DNA of 64,000 bases from assembly GCA_026027325.1 (NCBI GenBank), contig JAMSLZ010000002.1:3534001-3598000 (forward strand), written 5' to 3'. A program made the translations under genes and the position numbers. Source of the stretch: Actinomucor elegans. Its lineage: Eukaryota; Mucoromycota; Mucoromycetes; Mucorales; Mucoraceae. Positions 35,020-47,588 of this stretch are shown here, in pieces. Numbering within the stretch: the stretch's first letter is position 1; each line of letters begins with the position of its first letter. A model generated the notes under the pieces. That model did not search any database. It was not told the DNA's origin and saw nothing but the letters and a program-made list of their open reading frames with translations.

Positions 35020-37263
35020 ATGACTGATAATCCACATACCAACACATTCCTCAAGAACTTATCACAAAAGAAATACGCTTGGATGGAAGAGGCTATAGCA
35101 TCAAATGCACCTGCAGCCTCTGCTTCGCCAGAAAAATCAACAAATCCTGACTCGCGTGGCCATAAAACTGCCACCAGCAGCGTTTCGCCCAGTAACAATA
35201 GCAACAGCAATCGAAAAAACAAAAAAAGATCTTCTCCTGAGCCCGAGATTACACTTTCTCCCAAAAAACACATGCAAACTAATAAAACAAAACAAAAATC
35301 AGCTTCTCCAGCCATGTCAACTCCTCCAACTGAAGTTGATGTATTAGACATTGAGAAACCGAAAGAACCTAGAATAAGAGCTCATGAGCCTAGATTGCCT
35401 CAGCCTCATTTCAAATACACGACATTTCCCGTCAAGGGTTACAATATTCTTCCAACACGTAACATCACAAGCAATTATGCCAGAAACGACACGTCTTATT
35501 TCCCCGGCCATAAAGCAGGCGCTGAAGAGATTGCTCCCGATGTAAGTATTGTAATTAGTTTGACGATTGTTCTTGTATTTAAAGTTATCATTTAGCCTGA
35601 GGAAGAATGGAGAGACACAATCATTATTCATCCTGGCTCACGTAATTTGAGACTAGGTTTGGCTTCTGAAGCTTTCCCTATATCTGTTCCTCATGTTATT
35701 TCGAGACGCTTTTCAACTATCACACCATCAACAGACGAAATCATGGAAGAAGAGTCAGAGGAAATAGAAGAGAAATACGATGTTGCTTTGAGAGAAATCA
35801 GAGGCGAACTGAAATGGCGCATGAAGAATGCAAAACGTAGAGCAGTACCTAACGCGGAAGGTCAAGTGATAGGATTCAATACGAGCGGCTTCAAGGAAAC
35901 AATATTAGATCATAATGACCCTTATAAAGTTGAATGGACTGATGTTTCTAAAGAGACGGAATACTTTGTAGGCGAAAAGGTAAGGGGCCACAGCATGGTG
36001 ATACTTTTATACTCATAAAGAATAGGCATTGAATGTACCTATATCAAAAGATTCTCAGTACCGTACATTATATCCTTGGAAAGATGGTACGATCAATAAC
36101 CAGGACTATACATCATTGAACGCTGCTTTAGCTGATTTGGAAGCTATTTGGACCGAAAGCATTGTAAATGAATTAGAAATAGAAAAGGCCGATTTTAAGA
36201 ACTATAACGCTGTCTTGGTCGTACCTGATCTCTTTGACCATGGCTATCTTTGCAACTTGGTGACAATGATGTTGCGTTATATGGAGTTTAGAGGGGTCAT
36301 TATCACACAAGAGTCAACCTGCGCTACCTATGGTGCAGGTGTATCTAGTGCAGTTGTAGTGGACATCGGAGCACAGACAACCAAGATTGCTTGTATTGAA
36401 GATGGTGTATGTCAAACAGATTCTAGAATGTCTATTGGACTTGGTGGTGATGATATTACAAAGACGTTTGCTTCGTTCTTGTTGGCCAACAAGTTTCCTT
36501 ATCACGAGATTGATTTGAATACTACCTTTGACTGGCGTTTAGCTGAAATACTAAAAGAAAAATGGTGTACCATGAACGAGGCAGATATCAGTGTTCAAGT
36601 CTATGATTTCTTTGCTCGTACACCGTTCAAGCCAACATTAAAATATCAGTGTAAAGTATATGACGAAGTGTTTTTGGCGCCCCTCTGTCTTGTTTATCCT
36701 GATATTTTGAAGAAAAAGAGCAAAAAGTACGCGTGGTTAAACAAGAACGTAACGGATGATATGATAGAAGATTTAAATACTGTAAGCACAACTATGAGAA
36801 TAACTACCATGAATCTAACCTATTCATTTAGAAAAAACCAAACCTCGAATTTGATTCATACCCTATTGATTTGGCTATTGCCAAATGCATTGCTACTGCA
36901 GCAAATGGATCTGAAGAGAAGTTAAAGAGATATTTCCAGAGCATTATTCTTGTTGGAGGAGGTGGCAAGGTTGCAAACTTCAGCAAAGTATTGGAAGACC
37001 GGTAATTATACGCATATTGGTTGATAGACTGCTTGTATTAACCAGTGTACTGTAGCGTTTTATCGACCATCATTGCTCAGCAAGCACAAATTGACCGAGT
37101 GGAAGTTTTGCCTGCTCCAAGAGAGCTGGATCCCGAAGTTTTAGTATGGAAAGGTGCCTCTGTTATGGGCAAATTAGATTCAGCAAAGGATATGTGGATT
37201 GGTCTCGAAGAATGGGAAAACATTGGATCAAGGTGCTTGAGAGAAAGAGCTTTACTCATGTAA
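35020..37263 (+). CDS. ARP8: Actin-related protein 8 (INO80 complex)
   Basis: Five exons, 35020..35541, 35596..35979, 36026..36781, 36832..37001, 37056..37263, give 679 aa. Arp8 is a nuclear subunit of the INO80 chromatin remodeller; with Arp4 and actin it binds nucleosomal or extranucleosomal DNA. The sequence shows a Ser/Lys-rich N-terminal tail (NRKNKKRSSPEPEI), then the actin fold starting at DTIIIHPGSRNLRLGLAS, the YPWKDGTIN block, VVPDLFDHGYL, TCATYGAG, VVDIGAQTTKIACIEDG, MSIGLGGDDIT, and the late SIILVGGGGKVANFSKVLEDR and KGASVMGKLDSAKDMWI. The start is the second in-frame Met (35020); an upstream Met at 34951 would add a hydrophobic stretch unlike Arp8. A DUF1749 gene follows on the same strand after 154 bp. 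Confidence 0.93.
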
Positions 37264-37417
37264 TAAACTTGTTATAATCGATAAACTGCTGCAAACGCAT
37301 GTAGTACTCTGTGCCTTTATCATCATTATGCGCACGATCAGGTTAAAAGTCAGTTACCGAGTCTCTTATAAGACTTGTTAGGGCTAGTTTTTTTTTTCTT
37401 TCTTTCTTTTTTCATCA

Positions 37418-38366
37418 ATGAAATTCTCGGGTGAACTATTTACGTATGACCAAGACTTGAACTTGGTTGCATTTGAGTCTGGTCCAAAGGGCTCTAAACA
37501 AGTTGTGGTCTTTATTGGTGGACTTGGTGATGGATTAAATGCTCTACCTTGTCTTGAACCTCTGGCAGAGACTTTAGACTCTATGGGATGGTCTCTCGTA
37601 CAAGTACAGCTAGGATCTAGTTTTAATGGATATGGCACTACCAACCTTCAAACAGATACCAAACAATTAGATACACTTGTTGATTTTTTAAAAACACAGC
37701 GCGAAAAAACGCGTATTGTTTTCTTGGGACATTCTACAGGTATTAAATGTTATTTAATATAGCTCATAGTACTAACTGATTATCTAGGCAGTCAAGATTG
37801 TTATTGGCATAACAAGCACGGTAGAAATAATAAAGTTGTTAACGGTTATATTCTGCAAGCACCTTGCTCTGATCGAGAGTATCTTCAAGCCAATCTGGAA
37901 GGCTTTCAAGAGTCGTATGACTTTGCTGTCAAGTTTAGAAGCGAAGGTAAAGGACAAGAGTTGTTACCAAGAGACACTTTCTGGGCACCTATTACTGCAG
38001 ATCGATTCTATTCTTTAGCTGCTAAAGGGTAAACGTGATAAAGCATTATAAAGATCTAATTTGTAACACGCATTTTTTGTTTTTAGAGGAGACGACGATG
38101 TATTCTCGACGGATTTGAGCGAAGCAGAGATCAAGGAGCTGTATATAGGTGTTGAACGACCACTATGTTGGGTTTATTCTGAAAAAGACGAATTTTACGC
38201 GTCTAATCAAAGCCAACTGGAAGTAATGAAACGATTTCAAAGTATCTGTCCTGCTATCAAAGAGTGTCATATTGTTCCTGAAGGAGATCACAATATCACT
38301 AAACCGATCTCTCAAAAAGCTTTTTGTAACATTGTAAAAGGTTTCATCGAAAACTTGGCTGAATAA
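37418..38366 (+). CDS. DUF1749 alpha/beta hydrolase
   Basis: Three exons, 37418..37739, 37788..38028, 38087..38366, give 280 aa. DUF1749 proteins are alpha/beta hydrolases related to the fusarinine C esterase SidJ of Aspergillus. The sequence shows VVVFIGGLGDGLNALP (oxyanion strand), the nucleophile elbow GHSTGSQD (split by intron 1), ERPLCWVYSEKDEF (acid) and EGDHNIT (His), so the Ser-Asp-His triad is present. Siderophore hydrolysis is possible, but many DUF1749 members have no known substrate and no siderophore genes are nearby. Likely cytosolic; no signal peptide. Confidence 0.85.
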
Positions 38367-38671
38367 TAAACAAACACATCTCTTTTTTATATCATGTATA
38401 CGTTGTGGAAGTGGACTGAACCCTTTCGTACAGAACTGAATGTTGTAATCTGAAGCGACAGGTCCAACTTAAGAATGGACTTAAACGGCTGAAGATAGTG
38501 GGAACCAGAAAGTCACTACACGATACTCTCCTTTGAAGGTTCTAGGTTTTTGAAACGTAAACCAGTTAGTTCGGTTGTTAACGAGTAGTTTATCCGAAGT
38601 TTTGTTTTGTGATGATTAATAAAAGATTGAACACTAGTCGGAATTAAACCTTCTGAAAAAAAGCCTTTACC

Positions 38672-38740
38672 AAACGCAGTAACTCTTTCAGAGCATGGAT
38701 GATCGATTAGATGCAATATTAAACTAGAGCTTATCGAGAA
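38672..38740 (+). repeat. Dispersed repeat family D, copy 6
   Basis: AACGCAGTAACTCTTTCAGA, GCATGGATGATCGATTAGAT, GCAATATTAAAC, then GCTTATCGAG. Confidence 0.66.
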
Positions 38741-39003
38741 ATATATGGATCTAACTAACAGGAAACACATAATATATGTAGATTATTAAAGTGCCAGTAA
38801 AACGAAGGCTTCATTAGACTTAACATTAAGCCAGAATCACTAGAAAATGTAAAAAAAAATCAGAAAAGTCAGTAAAGCTATCTCCTTGGACCAAGTTTTC
38901 AATATTCAGATTTTGTAGAGTAACAAGACGATGTTTTAAAAGAATAATGCATTGATAGCATAAGTATAATATATGTATGAGTTTACAAGCATATATATTT
39001 TAA

Positions 39004-39060
39004 ATTATAGTTAAAGTCGCATTTCTAACAGATCTATAAAACGCGGTTTACCACATATAG
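39004..39060 (-). repeat. Dispersed repeat family D, copy 7 (partial)
   Basis: Only the core side is clear: ATAGTTAAAGTCGCATTTC, then AACAGATCTATAAAACG. Confidence 0.4.
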
Positions 39061-39379
39061 ATCTATCAATTTAAAAAAAAGGTAATTTACAGAGTATTCG
39101 CATCATTCAATGGTCAATATAATTATTTACAGACCTTGCTAAAGTAATACTGTATAATTATACCATGTGATTGCAAGATTGTAAATGAATCCTTTTTTTT
39201 TACGATTTGGAATGAGCTCTGAATTTTGGAGGTTGTTTTTCTAGTAAATTTTATAATCCGCATGAACCAATCAAAATACACGAGGACCACTGTGGAGGAG
39301 ATTAAATCCTAATTGCATACAAAGACTAATTTGCGCTGCGAGACAACCATTCTTTTATTCGAATTATACTCTACTTACA

Positions 39380-39865
39380 ATGGTCTGCAAGAAATGCGAA
39401 AAGAAATTAGCAACACTAGCTGCACCTGACAAATGGAAAGAAGGATCAAAGAACGTAGTTGGTAATATATTACTCATGACTTGTATACAAGAAATTGGGT
39501 TATTTAATCTTTTGTATAATTAGCTGGATCCTCAGGTAGAAAACTGAACCAAAACAAATTGTTATCAAGATCAGCCAAAATTAGGTATTTCTGAAGCGTA
39601 TTTCATTACTAAATAACTAAAAATTAACTTGTTTTTTTTGGCTATAGATTCAATCCAATAGAAGCAAGCAAATGCAGATTATGTAAAAATAAAGTGCATC
39701 AAGACAAAGCTCATTACTGCCAAGGTAAATTAGAGAAAATTATTCAGTACATGGAATGATCTAATCTATAACATTTGAATAGATTGTGCATATAAGAAAG
39801 GCATTTGTGCAATGTGTGGCAAACAAGTATTAGATACAACTGTTTATAAACAATCTTCCAAATAA
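39380..39865 (+). CDS. CRIPT: CRIPT homologue, cysteine-rich zinc-binding protein
   Basis: Four exons, 39380..39461, 39524..39584, 39648..39724, 39783..39865, give 100 aa, the usual family size. The sequence shows four paired CxxC-type motifs: VCKKCEKK near the N-terminus, then CRLCKNKVHQDKAHYCQDC, and CAMCGKQVLDTTVYKQSS at the end. CRIPT was found as a PDZ-binding partner of PSD-95 in animals. Its presence in fungi implies an older role, and links to minor-spliceosome or other RNP proteins have been reported. The usual C-terminal TxV-type PDZ ligand is absent here (ends KQSSK). It lies tail-to-tail with the polyglutamine gene (64-bp gap). Confidence 0.9.
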
Positions 39866-39929
39866 ACGCGTTGCTTCTCTAATAAACTATAGATAGGAGG
39901 GGTATATATGTAATAGTAGATCTTGGGGT

Positions 39930-40038
39930 TTAAAGACCATTTCTTAACCAGTCAATTGCTTCTTTTTCAGTGACAATAGCAGGGTAACCAAAAGCGCTTG
40001 CTCCAAAAAATGAATGTGCTGCTTGCTGTTGCTGTTGC

Positions 40039-40108
<70 letters not shown>

Positions 40109-40603
40109 GCTGCTGCTGCTTCTGCTGCTGCTGACTTTGCTGTAATTGAAGCTGCAACTGTAGTTGCTGTTGCTGTTGCTGTTGCTGCTGTAGTAATTGT
40201 TGCTGCATGTTGAATTGGATCGTAGACTGTTGTGTATGAGGCATTGTTACTACCAACACTAAATTAGATTACTATTACCAGACTTGTTATCTAAAGCCTA
40301 CCTGGCAGTGTGTTCAATGCAGTTACTTTTTGTAACTCTTCAACAAGCGCTTGTTTTTCTGCTTCTAGTCGTGCTTGGTTCTCTTTGTCTAATTTCTCTT
40401 TCTCAATCGCTTTGGCTTCTTGTTCCAATTCCCTTTGTGTCTAGAATTTGAAAATGTCAATTGAGAAGAGGAATAAAACTAGTGAAGTTGCAAAACTTTA
40501 CCACTAACTCGTTCTTTAATTTATATCTTGCTAGTCGATCCTTGAGATCGCTTAATTTTTGCTTACGATCAAATGCTGGATCCACTTTGATGTTTTGTTC
40601 CAT
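39930..40603 (-). CDS. Polyglutamine coiled-coil protein
   Basis: Three exons, complement(39930..40258, 40302..40440, 40502..40603), give 189 aa. Residues 1-80 form a charged coiled coil (KLSDLKDRLARYKLKNEL, then LEQEAKAIEKEKLDKENQ). A Gln-rich region follows, with an uninterrupted run of about 38 Gln encoded mostly by CAA with a few CAG, then AAHSFFGASAFGYPAIVTEK and WLRNGL. I do not recognise the family; coiled coil plus polyQ is common in transcription or RNP co-factors. The CAA/CAG run (seen as GTT/TTG/TGC on the plus strand, 40018-40125) should be length-variable between strains. Confidence 0.7.
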
Positions 40604-40852
40604 GATTACATTAAAAGAAATAAATAGCCCTATTGTGTACAATTTTTTTTTTATATATATAAATTTAAACTCTAGTTTTTTTTTTCTCGAGCCCGTCAAT
40701 CCCAGTAGAATAATAGTAAAATCTCTCCGAGCAAGTTCAAATCACAATGGTTTCTAACTTTCCGAGAAACAAAGAGACAAAGAGGTTAATATCTTGATAT
40801 ATTCAAGTGGAAAAAAAAACCTCTTTTTCAACCAGCTTTTATACCTCAAGAT

Positions 40853-42780
40853 ATGTTAAAAACGTACATTTATTATCTATTACTATTCTATTTTATTGCC
40901 ACAGTTTATTCCATAGATTTAGAAGGTATACCTATGGGAGCCTCTTGTAACGAGTTTTATTAATTGACATACTAGCTGAACAAGATGAATGCGACGTGGA
41001 CGATCCAGAATGCTTTAAAGCATCTACTACGAGTATTTCTCAATCCTACATCGCGCCTAGCGTCTCTCATTATAGCGTACCCTACGGGACTTATCCAGCC
41101 GTATTAACCGATACACTATCAGACTTTCATGAGGCAAAAGTAGCACATCCAAGACATGGTCTTCAGAAACCAGAGAGACAGCCATCGTTATCGCCCACAG
41201 AAGACAATATTGGTTCTGTACAAGACAAGTACACAGAAGGTCAAGACTTGGATTCAGGATCAAATGGACTATCAGACTCTTTAGAAGAAACAGATTCTGT
41301 GGGCCTTAGTAAAGTTGAAGCGGGTGTCCTGAGCGCCTGTGGTATCTTGGTAGTAGCTGGCGTTGCAGTTGGTATCTTTGTCTGGAAGAATACGGTTCGA
41401 AGACGTGATCTACGTGATCTACGTGATCAAGGGGACATGGCGGATCTGGAAAGTCATCTTGATACAGACGACCCTCATGGCAAGGATGGTAACTCTACCA
41501 TTGTCAATGGTAGTTTATCATTGGAAGATATAAATCAGCAGCAAAAGAATCGGCGTCATACTGATCAACAAGTAAAAGATATGCCAGAACTAGTTCAGAA
41601 AGAAGAGCATCCAATGATTGAAATGCAAGATCTATCAAAATATTCTGTTATTAAGGATATGGTTATTCCAGAAATTGAACAAACTAATGGTGGTCTGTTT
41701 GCTATAGACGATCAGCAGCAAGCACATGCCAGTATCACAATCGAGCCCGAACACATGTCTTCTCGATCCAATATCTCCGATCATAAAGAACTGATTACTG
41801 CTTCTTTTTTAGATATCTTGCAACTATCAAACCAGCTGGAGGACCTTGAGAGAAAGCTACATCCAGTAGACACTGCAAACTTACAACGAAACAGTGCTAC
41901 CGATGACCTATCTTCTATCTATAAAACGCCAGATTCAATAGAGCAGGACAAAGACAGTATTCCGGCAGCTCAGCTTGATAACTCTACATACGACCCAGCT
42001 TTTAACAGTACACCTGGTATTGAAGATAATGTCACCGCTCGTCCATCAGCACTTGATCCTTTATTCGATCCTACCGCATTAACATACCCACTTAAAAAAC
42101 TTTTACACACACCGCGTACTATTGCATCTCCAGCACAAATTTCGGTTGATTTAGGTGAAGAAGACGATGGAGATGACGAAAATATTGATATCCAGTCTCA
42201 GAAAGAAATCCAAGACATGCCTGGTTCTGAAAAAGTAGAATCCAAGATGTCTACATTAAAACTGGGCCAACAGCTAAACAAATTATTCCGATATCCTGAT
42301 CCGGTGCAAGACAATGACAAAACGCTCATGGTGGACATTAGCGTCCTATCATCTTCAGGATCGCCAAAAAACAAAGTGAAGTCGAAAAAGAGCCGCATGT
42401 TAGACAGGCTCCCACTCAAACTACGTCGTATTTCTTCAGCACAGTCTATCAAGGAAGACTATACGGAAAAGTATGAGACTGAACATGGGAAGCCTTTTTT
42501 GAGTCCACTTGATTTACCAGACGATAAGTATATTCCTTTACGTGATGCAGTGGGCCCTTCCCTGTTGTCTCGAGCGCAAGTTCTGGCTGATCCAGTCAAA
42601 AGATTAGGTCAAGATGAAATTGCCTTGTGGGAACAAAATCGTAAGAGAAAGGAGCTCAAGAACCTTTCATATGAGATGTGGGATGAGCAGGTGATGAAAG
42701 AAGAAGTTGCAGAATATGACAAAAAGTATACACGTTCTCATGAAGAGCCATCATCTAAAGAAAGTGGTGTATGTACTTAA
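40853..42780 (+). CDS. Single-pass type I membrane protein, acidic
   Basis: Two exons, 40853..40925 and 40976..42780, give 625 aa. A signal peptide is likely: MLKTYIYYLLLFYFIATVYS, with cleavage near residue 20. A short extracellular part follows (about residues 21-130, Ser/Thr-rich, one pair of Cys in CDVDDPEC). One transmembrane helix, SACGILVVAGVAVGIFVW, sits at about residues 135-155, with a basic stop-transfer (KNTVRRRDLRDL). The long cytosolic tail (about 460 aa) is acidic and Ser-rich, with a basic stretch (KNKVKSKKSRMLDRL) near residue 480. The layout resembles cell-surface sensors such as Wsc/Mid2 types, but no cysteine-rich sensor domain is present. A GATCTACGT triplet repeat lies near 41405-41430. 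Function unknown. Confidence 0.75.
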
Positions 42781-44200
42781 TTTTTTTTTTTTTTTTACAA
42801 GAGAACAGCAGCATATACTTGCGTAGATGTAGTTTGTAGATAATGTAATGCATAGTATGCTCTATCGATTTAATAAAGCATTTATTGAGAACATGCTTAT
42901 ATACAAGTAGCGTGCTTATCAGCTAGAGACTTATGAATGGAATAAACTCATATTATACTTCCATCCGCTAATAGTAGAGCATATTAACAAAGCAACTGTA
43001 CCATCAAGCTTTCTGATGTTGAGCAAGGCTTCTAGCATTTAAATCCTATAAAATAGCCATTTGATCAGCATACTTCAAAGTTAATTTCAAACCTAAATGA
43101 TCAGTTAAAAGATAAACTGCACTATTGATAGCTTCTTCTTTTCATTGGGTGTATTATAGTTTTATTCATTAGTACATTTTCGACCATGTTCTAGAAATAC
43201 TATATTTAATTTAATACCATCCTTCAAAAGTAATAGAAATAATTGTATTCAGTGAATACCAGTAAAAAAAAGAGATGAGTTTGAATGGTATGTCACTATC
43301 AGCCAATGAAAGCCGTGCTCAATTTCGGCCAATTTCCGAGAAAAACGAAAGGGGGTGACACCTTAAAATGACTATGCAAGCTCCGTATAAACTTTGACAT
43401 TTTTTGATAGCATAAACAACAAACCTTCAAGGTTATTTATAGCTGAAGTAGGTTGAATAAATATATTACATTATAGTTGTATTTGTTATGAATTTTTGTT
43501 CATGAGAAAAGCTTGAATTGCAATTAAAAACAAAAAAAAAAAAACGCAGCAAATCACTATAAATCGATAATATCTTCAGTTCTTTAAAGACAATGTATCA
43601 TGATACTTACACCAATTGATGCACAACTAAATACAGTACAAACGCTATTGGATCATTTTATCCCAGTTGAAATATTGTTACTACATCAAGGTCGCATACG
43701 AGTAATAAAATAAAATGAAATTAATTATAAAATCAAAAAAATTACTCTTCATATTTCCGCCGACCAATCAAAATACTATCTTATTAAAGTACAGTGGCTG
43801 TGCAAGTTATATTCACCACGAGCGATCTCGGCCGATCTCGGTAGGATGCTGCATCGAGTAGTCCATGTTGTGAATAAATTGCTATATGCAATACAGCTTC
43901 AGTAGAACAGTGATTGCATGTATTAATGCAAGAAGCCCTGATCAATGTATTGAACAAGATGGACCTTTGACGCGTTACTGAAAGTCTAAAAAAAGACTGT
44001 AACACATGTAAATAACTGTCCCAATACAAGAGGTATAAAATGCGGCGTTTTTATTGAATGACCCCTTCTCTTTTTCTTTTTCGTATGGTTCTTTTCGCTT
44101 AGTCCCCTCTTTTTAATATATCTCCTCTTGAATTCAATATATGAAAATTGTTTTTTGATTATATCCAACATACCCTTTGTTCTATCTAATATTATACACG
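42781..44200. other. Intergenic, one dispersed repeat copy
   Basis: It starts with a T run (42782-42796) after the stop codon. Family D copy 8 lies at 43822-43895. The last part is the promoter of the 44201 gene, including TATAAAA at 44034-44040. No other gene seen. Confidence 0.5.
43822..43895 (-). repeat. Dispersed repeat family D, copy 8
   Basis: GCGATCTCGGCCGATCTCGG, TAGGATGCTGCATCGAG, TAGTCCATGTTGTGAATAA, then ATTGC. Confidence 0.62.
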
Positions 44201-45665
44201 ATGTGGATTATATCTCGAGTTGTAAGCATCAAAAACAGTATAGATAAGTAACTCATCATCAATCTAGTTTGGTGAGTCACGATGGACAAGAGCAATTTTT
44301 TGCGCTATTATTCTACAGGCGATACTAGCTATAGCATTTGAAGCCATTATCTTTGCGTTCCACGCTAATGAAATCAACATGATCGACAGTCTGAATCTGT
44401 CAGCTAAAGAAACAGCGGGGATAGCTACAGCATTTGCAAATGCAAGATCACTTTTAGTGTATTTTATCTTATTTATATTAGCCCAGATTTTCACAGTGAT
44501 ACTCGTGGTTGATGCTGTAAGTAGTAGTATAAGTTGTCTATTTTTATTAATTAGTTTCTATAATAGATTTATCAACGTAATACAATTCAACTTATTGCGC
44601 TGGTCGCTTTTGAATTTGGCATGAGTGCTTATTCAATTATTCAGTTTCATCAGTCTTCCACTCTGATTGATGAAGATGATTCAGGCACAGTAGCACTGAG
44701 TTATCTAAGCAATGCATATCATCTGTCAAAATGGGCAGAAATCACTCAAATATGTGTCATGATTGTCAGCACAATTGTCTTTGTCTTTTTAGCCTACAAG
44801 CTATATCTTGAATTTGGTTGGCATATTTACAAGAAGATTGGTGCTGATTTAGCAATGCGGGGTACGTTTATCAAGTGTATGCATTAAATACCAGCTAATT
44901 TTTTCAATAGATCGCTACAAGATGTATCAGATTTTTATGATGCTGCTCAAGTTTGATTTCTTTTTCTTTCTTGGGTTTTCAGTACAATATTTAGCATTAT
45001 TAATCGTAGCTTGGTGGCCAGAATCAATTGCAAATGGAAAAGAGGCTGATATTGTAAAAGAATTGGTAGAACATATCATACTCAGTTGTGTTATATCCAT
45101 TACCATGTTGATGTCAGCCTATTGGGGTGTAAGTAGACCTTTTCTTTTTTTGTAAGTTGTGCATTAAAGTATATTCTATAGTTGCGACGCGAGAAAAAGA
45201 TACATATGTACATCTTTATGATATTATGTGTTGCTAGTATGGCATATTACATCTATTCACTTGTTCAAATTGCCAATAATCCTGCGAGATTTTTGGGCGC
45301 AAAAGCCTTTCTAACTTTCTTTTGTAAGTTTTTTTTAAAAAAAAATTCAATTTTACACGTCTAACCAATTGTTTTATAGTATGTGTTGATATGGTACTTA
45401 TTCTGGTAAGTGCATATATAGTATTAGTTAATGGGTATCTTTTTTTAATTCACCATCATAGGCTTCTGTACCAATTGCCGTTATCTGCACACGAAACTTT
45501 AATCTGGGATTGATGAACCATAGTAACGTCTCATTTTATTTTTATATACATGATATTAACCTTTTTATTTTAGTTTCACATGCTACAGCCTCTGCGTCAT
45601 CAGCCCATTCAATGGCCCCACTAGGTATCGAAAAGTCTAATGCTAGACGATGGTCGATTGAATAA
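44201..45665 (+). CDS. Multi-pass fungal membrane protein, function unknown
   Basis: I assemble eight exons: 44201..44221, 44319..44516, 44567..44861, 44911..45128, 45182..45323, 45380..45405, 45462..45522, 45574..45665, 350 aa. All phases fit. The last intron (51 nt) is in frame and stop-free, so retention is possible. Six or seven hydrophobic segments: [103 protein letters not shown], and [20 protein letters not shown]. The block [20 protein letters not shown] resembles, from memory, a conserved fungal 7-TM family without known function. The first exon is only seven codons. A GPCR-like role cannot be tested from the sequence. Confidence 0.78.
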
Positions 45666-45840
45666 CAAAATTAAATAGTACATAAATAAACTTAATATAA
45701 TAATATCCACCAATGTGAAGCCCGTTAGGCGTTGACGTACGATAACGAAACATTATGCATACATCATCGTGGGAAAGTAGGAGTGTATTTCAGGCACATT
45801 TCCTATCACTGTTGACTATTGTGACCATTAGCTCATCAGG

Positions 45841-45847
45841 TATAAAT
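45841..45847 (+). promoter_or_regulatory. TATA box of the sulfite oxidase gene
   Basis: TATAAAT lies 44 nt upstream of the ATG at 45891, followed by a T/C-rich stretch, the same layout as the Sel1 gene promoter. Confidence 0.5.
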
Positions 45848-45890
45848 CTGGTCCTTTTTTCATTTCTTCCTTTTTTCTTTTCCCTTAATA

Positions 45891-47588
45891 ATGTCTTCAA
45901 CACTTGATTATACACAAGATCCTAACCACGATAGCCTTCAACTCATTGTGCGTAAAGAGGCTCCCTTTAACGCAGAACCCGCTCCAACAGACTTGGTAAA
46001 GAACTATATTACACCCGAAAAGTATTTTTTCTGCCGTAACCATGGACCATTACCCAATATTGAAGAAGCAAAACATACCATTATTGTCGAAGGTATAGGC
46101 TGTAAAAACACAGTGCTTACCATGAAAGACATCAAAGAAAATTATGAAAAGACTTCAGTTATGATGGTGATGCAATGTGCTGTAAGTATCCTGTTTTATA
46201 TTTCATATTAGGTTACTGAATTTTGTTTTTGTAGGGAAATAGAAGAGATGGTCTTCATAAAGTAAAGCATACCAAAGGTGTAAGTAGCTCTTATTCACAA
46301 AGTATTCATCTCATAATAATACATTACCATAGGTGATTTGGGGCCCTTGTGCTTTAGGAAATGCAGTTTATAGCGGATGTAGACTCCGTGATGTACTGGC
46401 TACCGTTGGCGTAACCACCAAAATAAAGAATTTATCAAAATTGCACGTAGCGTTTGAATCAGTGGAACAGGTAAATATAATTAATTGATGATTTATCGGC
46501 TTTTTCTTAAACATTATATATAGTGTGAAGAAGATAAATGCTATGGTTCTTCTATTCCTTTATCTAAAGCCTTGTAAGTTTTTTCTTCTTCTATATACTG
46601 AAGCTTATGGTTAACTTACATTTAGAGATGAATTTGGTGATGTCTTGTTGGCTTATGAGGTACAAAGTCAATGATAGCTTCTGTATTACATGCCTTTAAT
46701 CTGTGTAATGTTTAGATGAACTATAACGCACTGACTCGTGACCATGGCTTCCCAATCAGAGTCGTTGTTCCAGGTAAGAAACACATGAAGCTTTCGCACG
46801 AACAGAATACCCATTATAAAATGAAAAAGGTTACATTGGTGGCCGTTCGGTTAAATATTTGAAATCAATTACAATTCAAGATCACGAATCCACTTCATAT
46901 TATCAACGTCGAGATTACAAGATATTGCCCGAGAATGTTAGTGTTTAATTATCATAATGCAAACACGTTAACATATTATATAGATTTCCGATGAAGATCA
47001 AGCTGATGCTTATTGGTGCAAAGTACCTTCTATTGGAGAATATAATGTACAATCGTACGTTTGTGACCCTGCAGATGGTATTCATACAGGAGCTCATATT
47101 AACCAAAAAGTCCAGGGTTATGCATTATCAGGTAAGAACACAACTTGTATACTTGGAAACTCAACTGAAGCCCATTTTTTTTAATACAATAGGTGGCGGA
47201 AGAAGCATTCAACGCGTCGGTATGATCTCATTTATACTAAAAAAAAGTATGGTGCACTAACAAGCGTACAATAGATGTATCTGGTGATGATGGAAAGACT
47301 TGGGTAACCGCACAGCTTCACCAACCTGCTGCTGAAGGAGATAATTGTCGTGTATGGGGCTGGTGTCTTTGGTCAGCTGTGGTTTCAACCAAAAGAAATG
47401 TTCGCATTGTTAGTAGAGCAGGTACTTGTAAGATATAAAATAACAATATAGTGTTATTCACATTGTTTTATATAGTGGATTCTTCGGGAAATGTGCAACA
47501 AGAGTATCCTGTTTGGAACTACAGAGGTGTCATGAACAATTCTTGGAGAACCGTAGACTCAAATGTTATGGAAATGGCCAATATATAA
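45891..47588 (+). CDS. Sulfite oxidase (molybdopterin enzyme, no haem domain)
   Basis: Eleven exons: 45891..46181, 46235..46279, 46333..46470, 46524..46573, 46626..46659, 46716..46773, 46830..46936, 46984..47131, 47193..47219, 47275..47421, 47476..47588, 385 aa. Sulfite oxidases convert sulfite to sulfate at a molybdenum cofactor. Motifs: FFCRNHGPLPNI (cofactor pocket), MQCAGNRR with the Cys that ligates Mo, WGPCALGNAVYSGCRLRDVL, TRDHGFPIRVVVPG, GGRSVKYLKSI, and the dimerisation domain with DVSGDDGKTW and WGWCLWS. Animal enzymes carry an N-terminal cytochrome b5-type haem domain; here the Mo domain starts within about 35 residues, so it is missing, as in plant peroxisomal sulfite oxidase. The C-terminus (MEMANI) does not end in a clear SKL-type signal. 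Exon 9 is only 27 nt. Confidence 0.9.

Larger units (their letters stand above)
38367..39379. other. Intergenic, two dispersed repeat copies
   Basis: It contains family D copies at 38672-38740 and 39004-39060. No gene seen. Confidence 0.5.
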
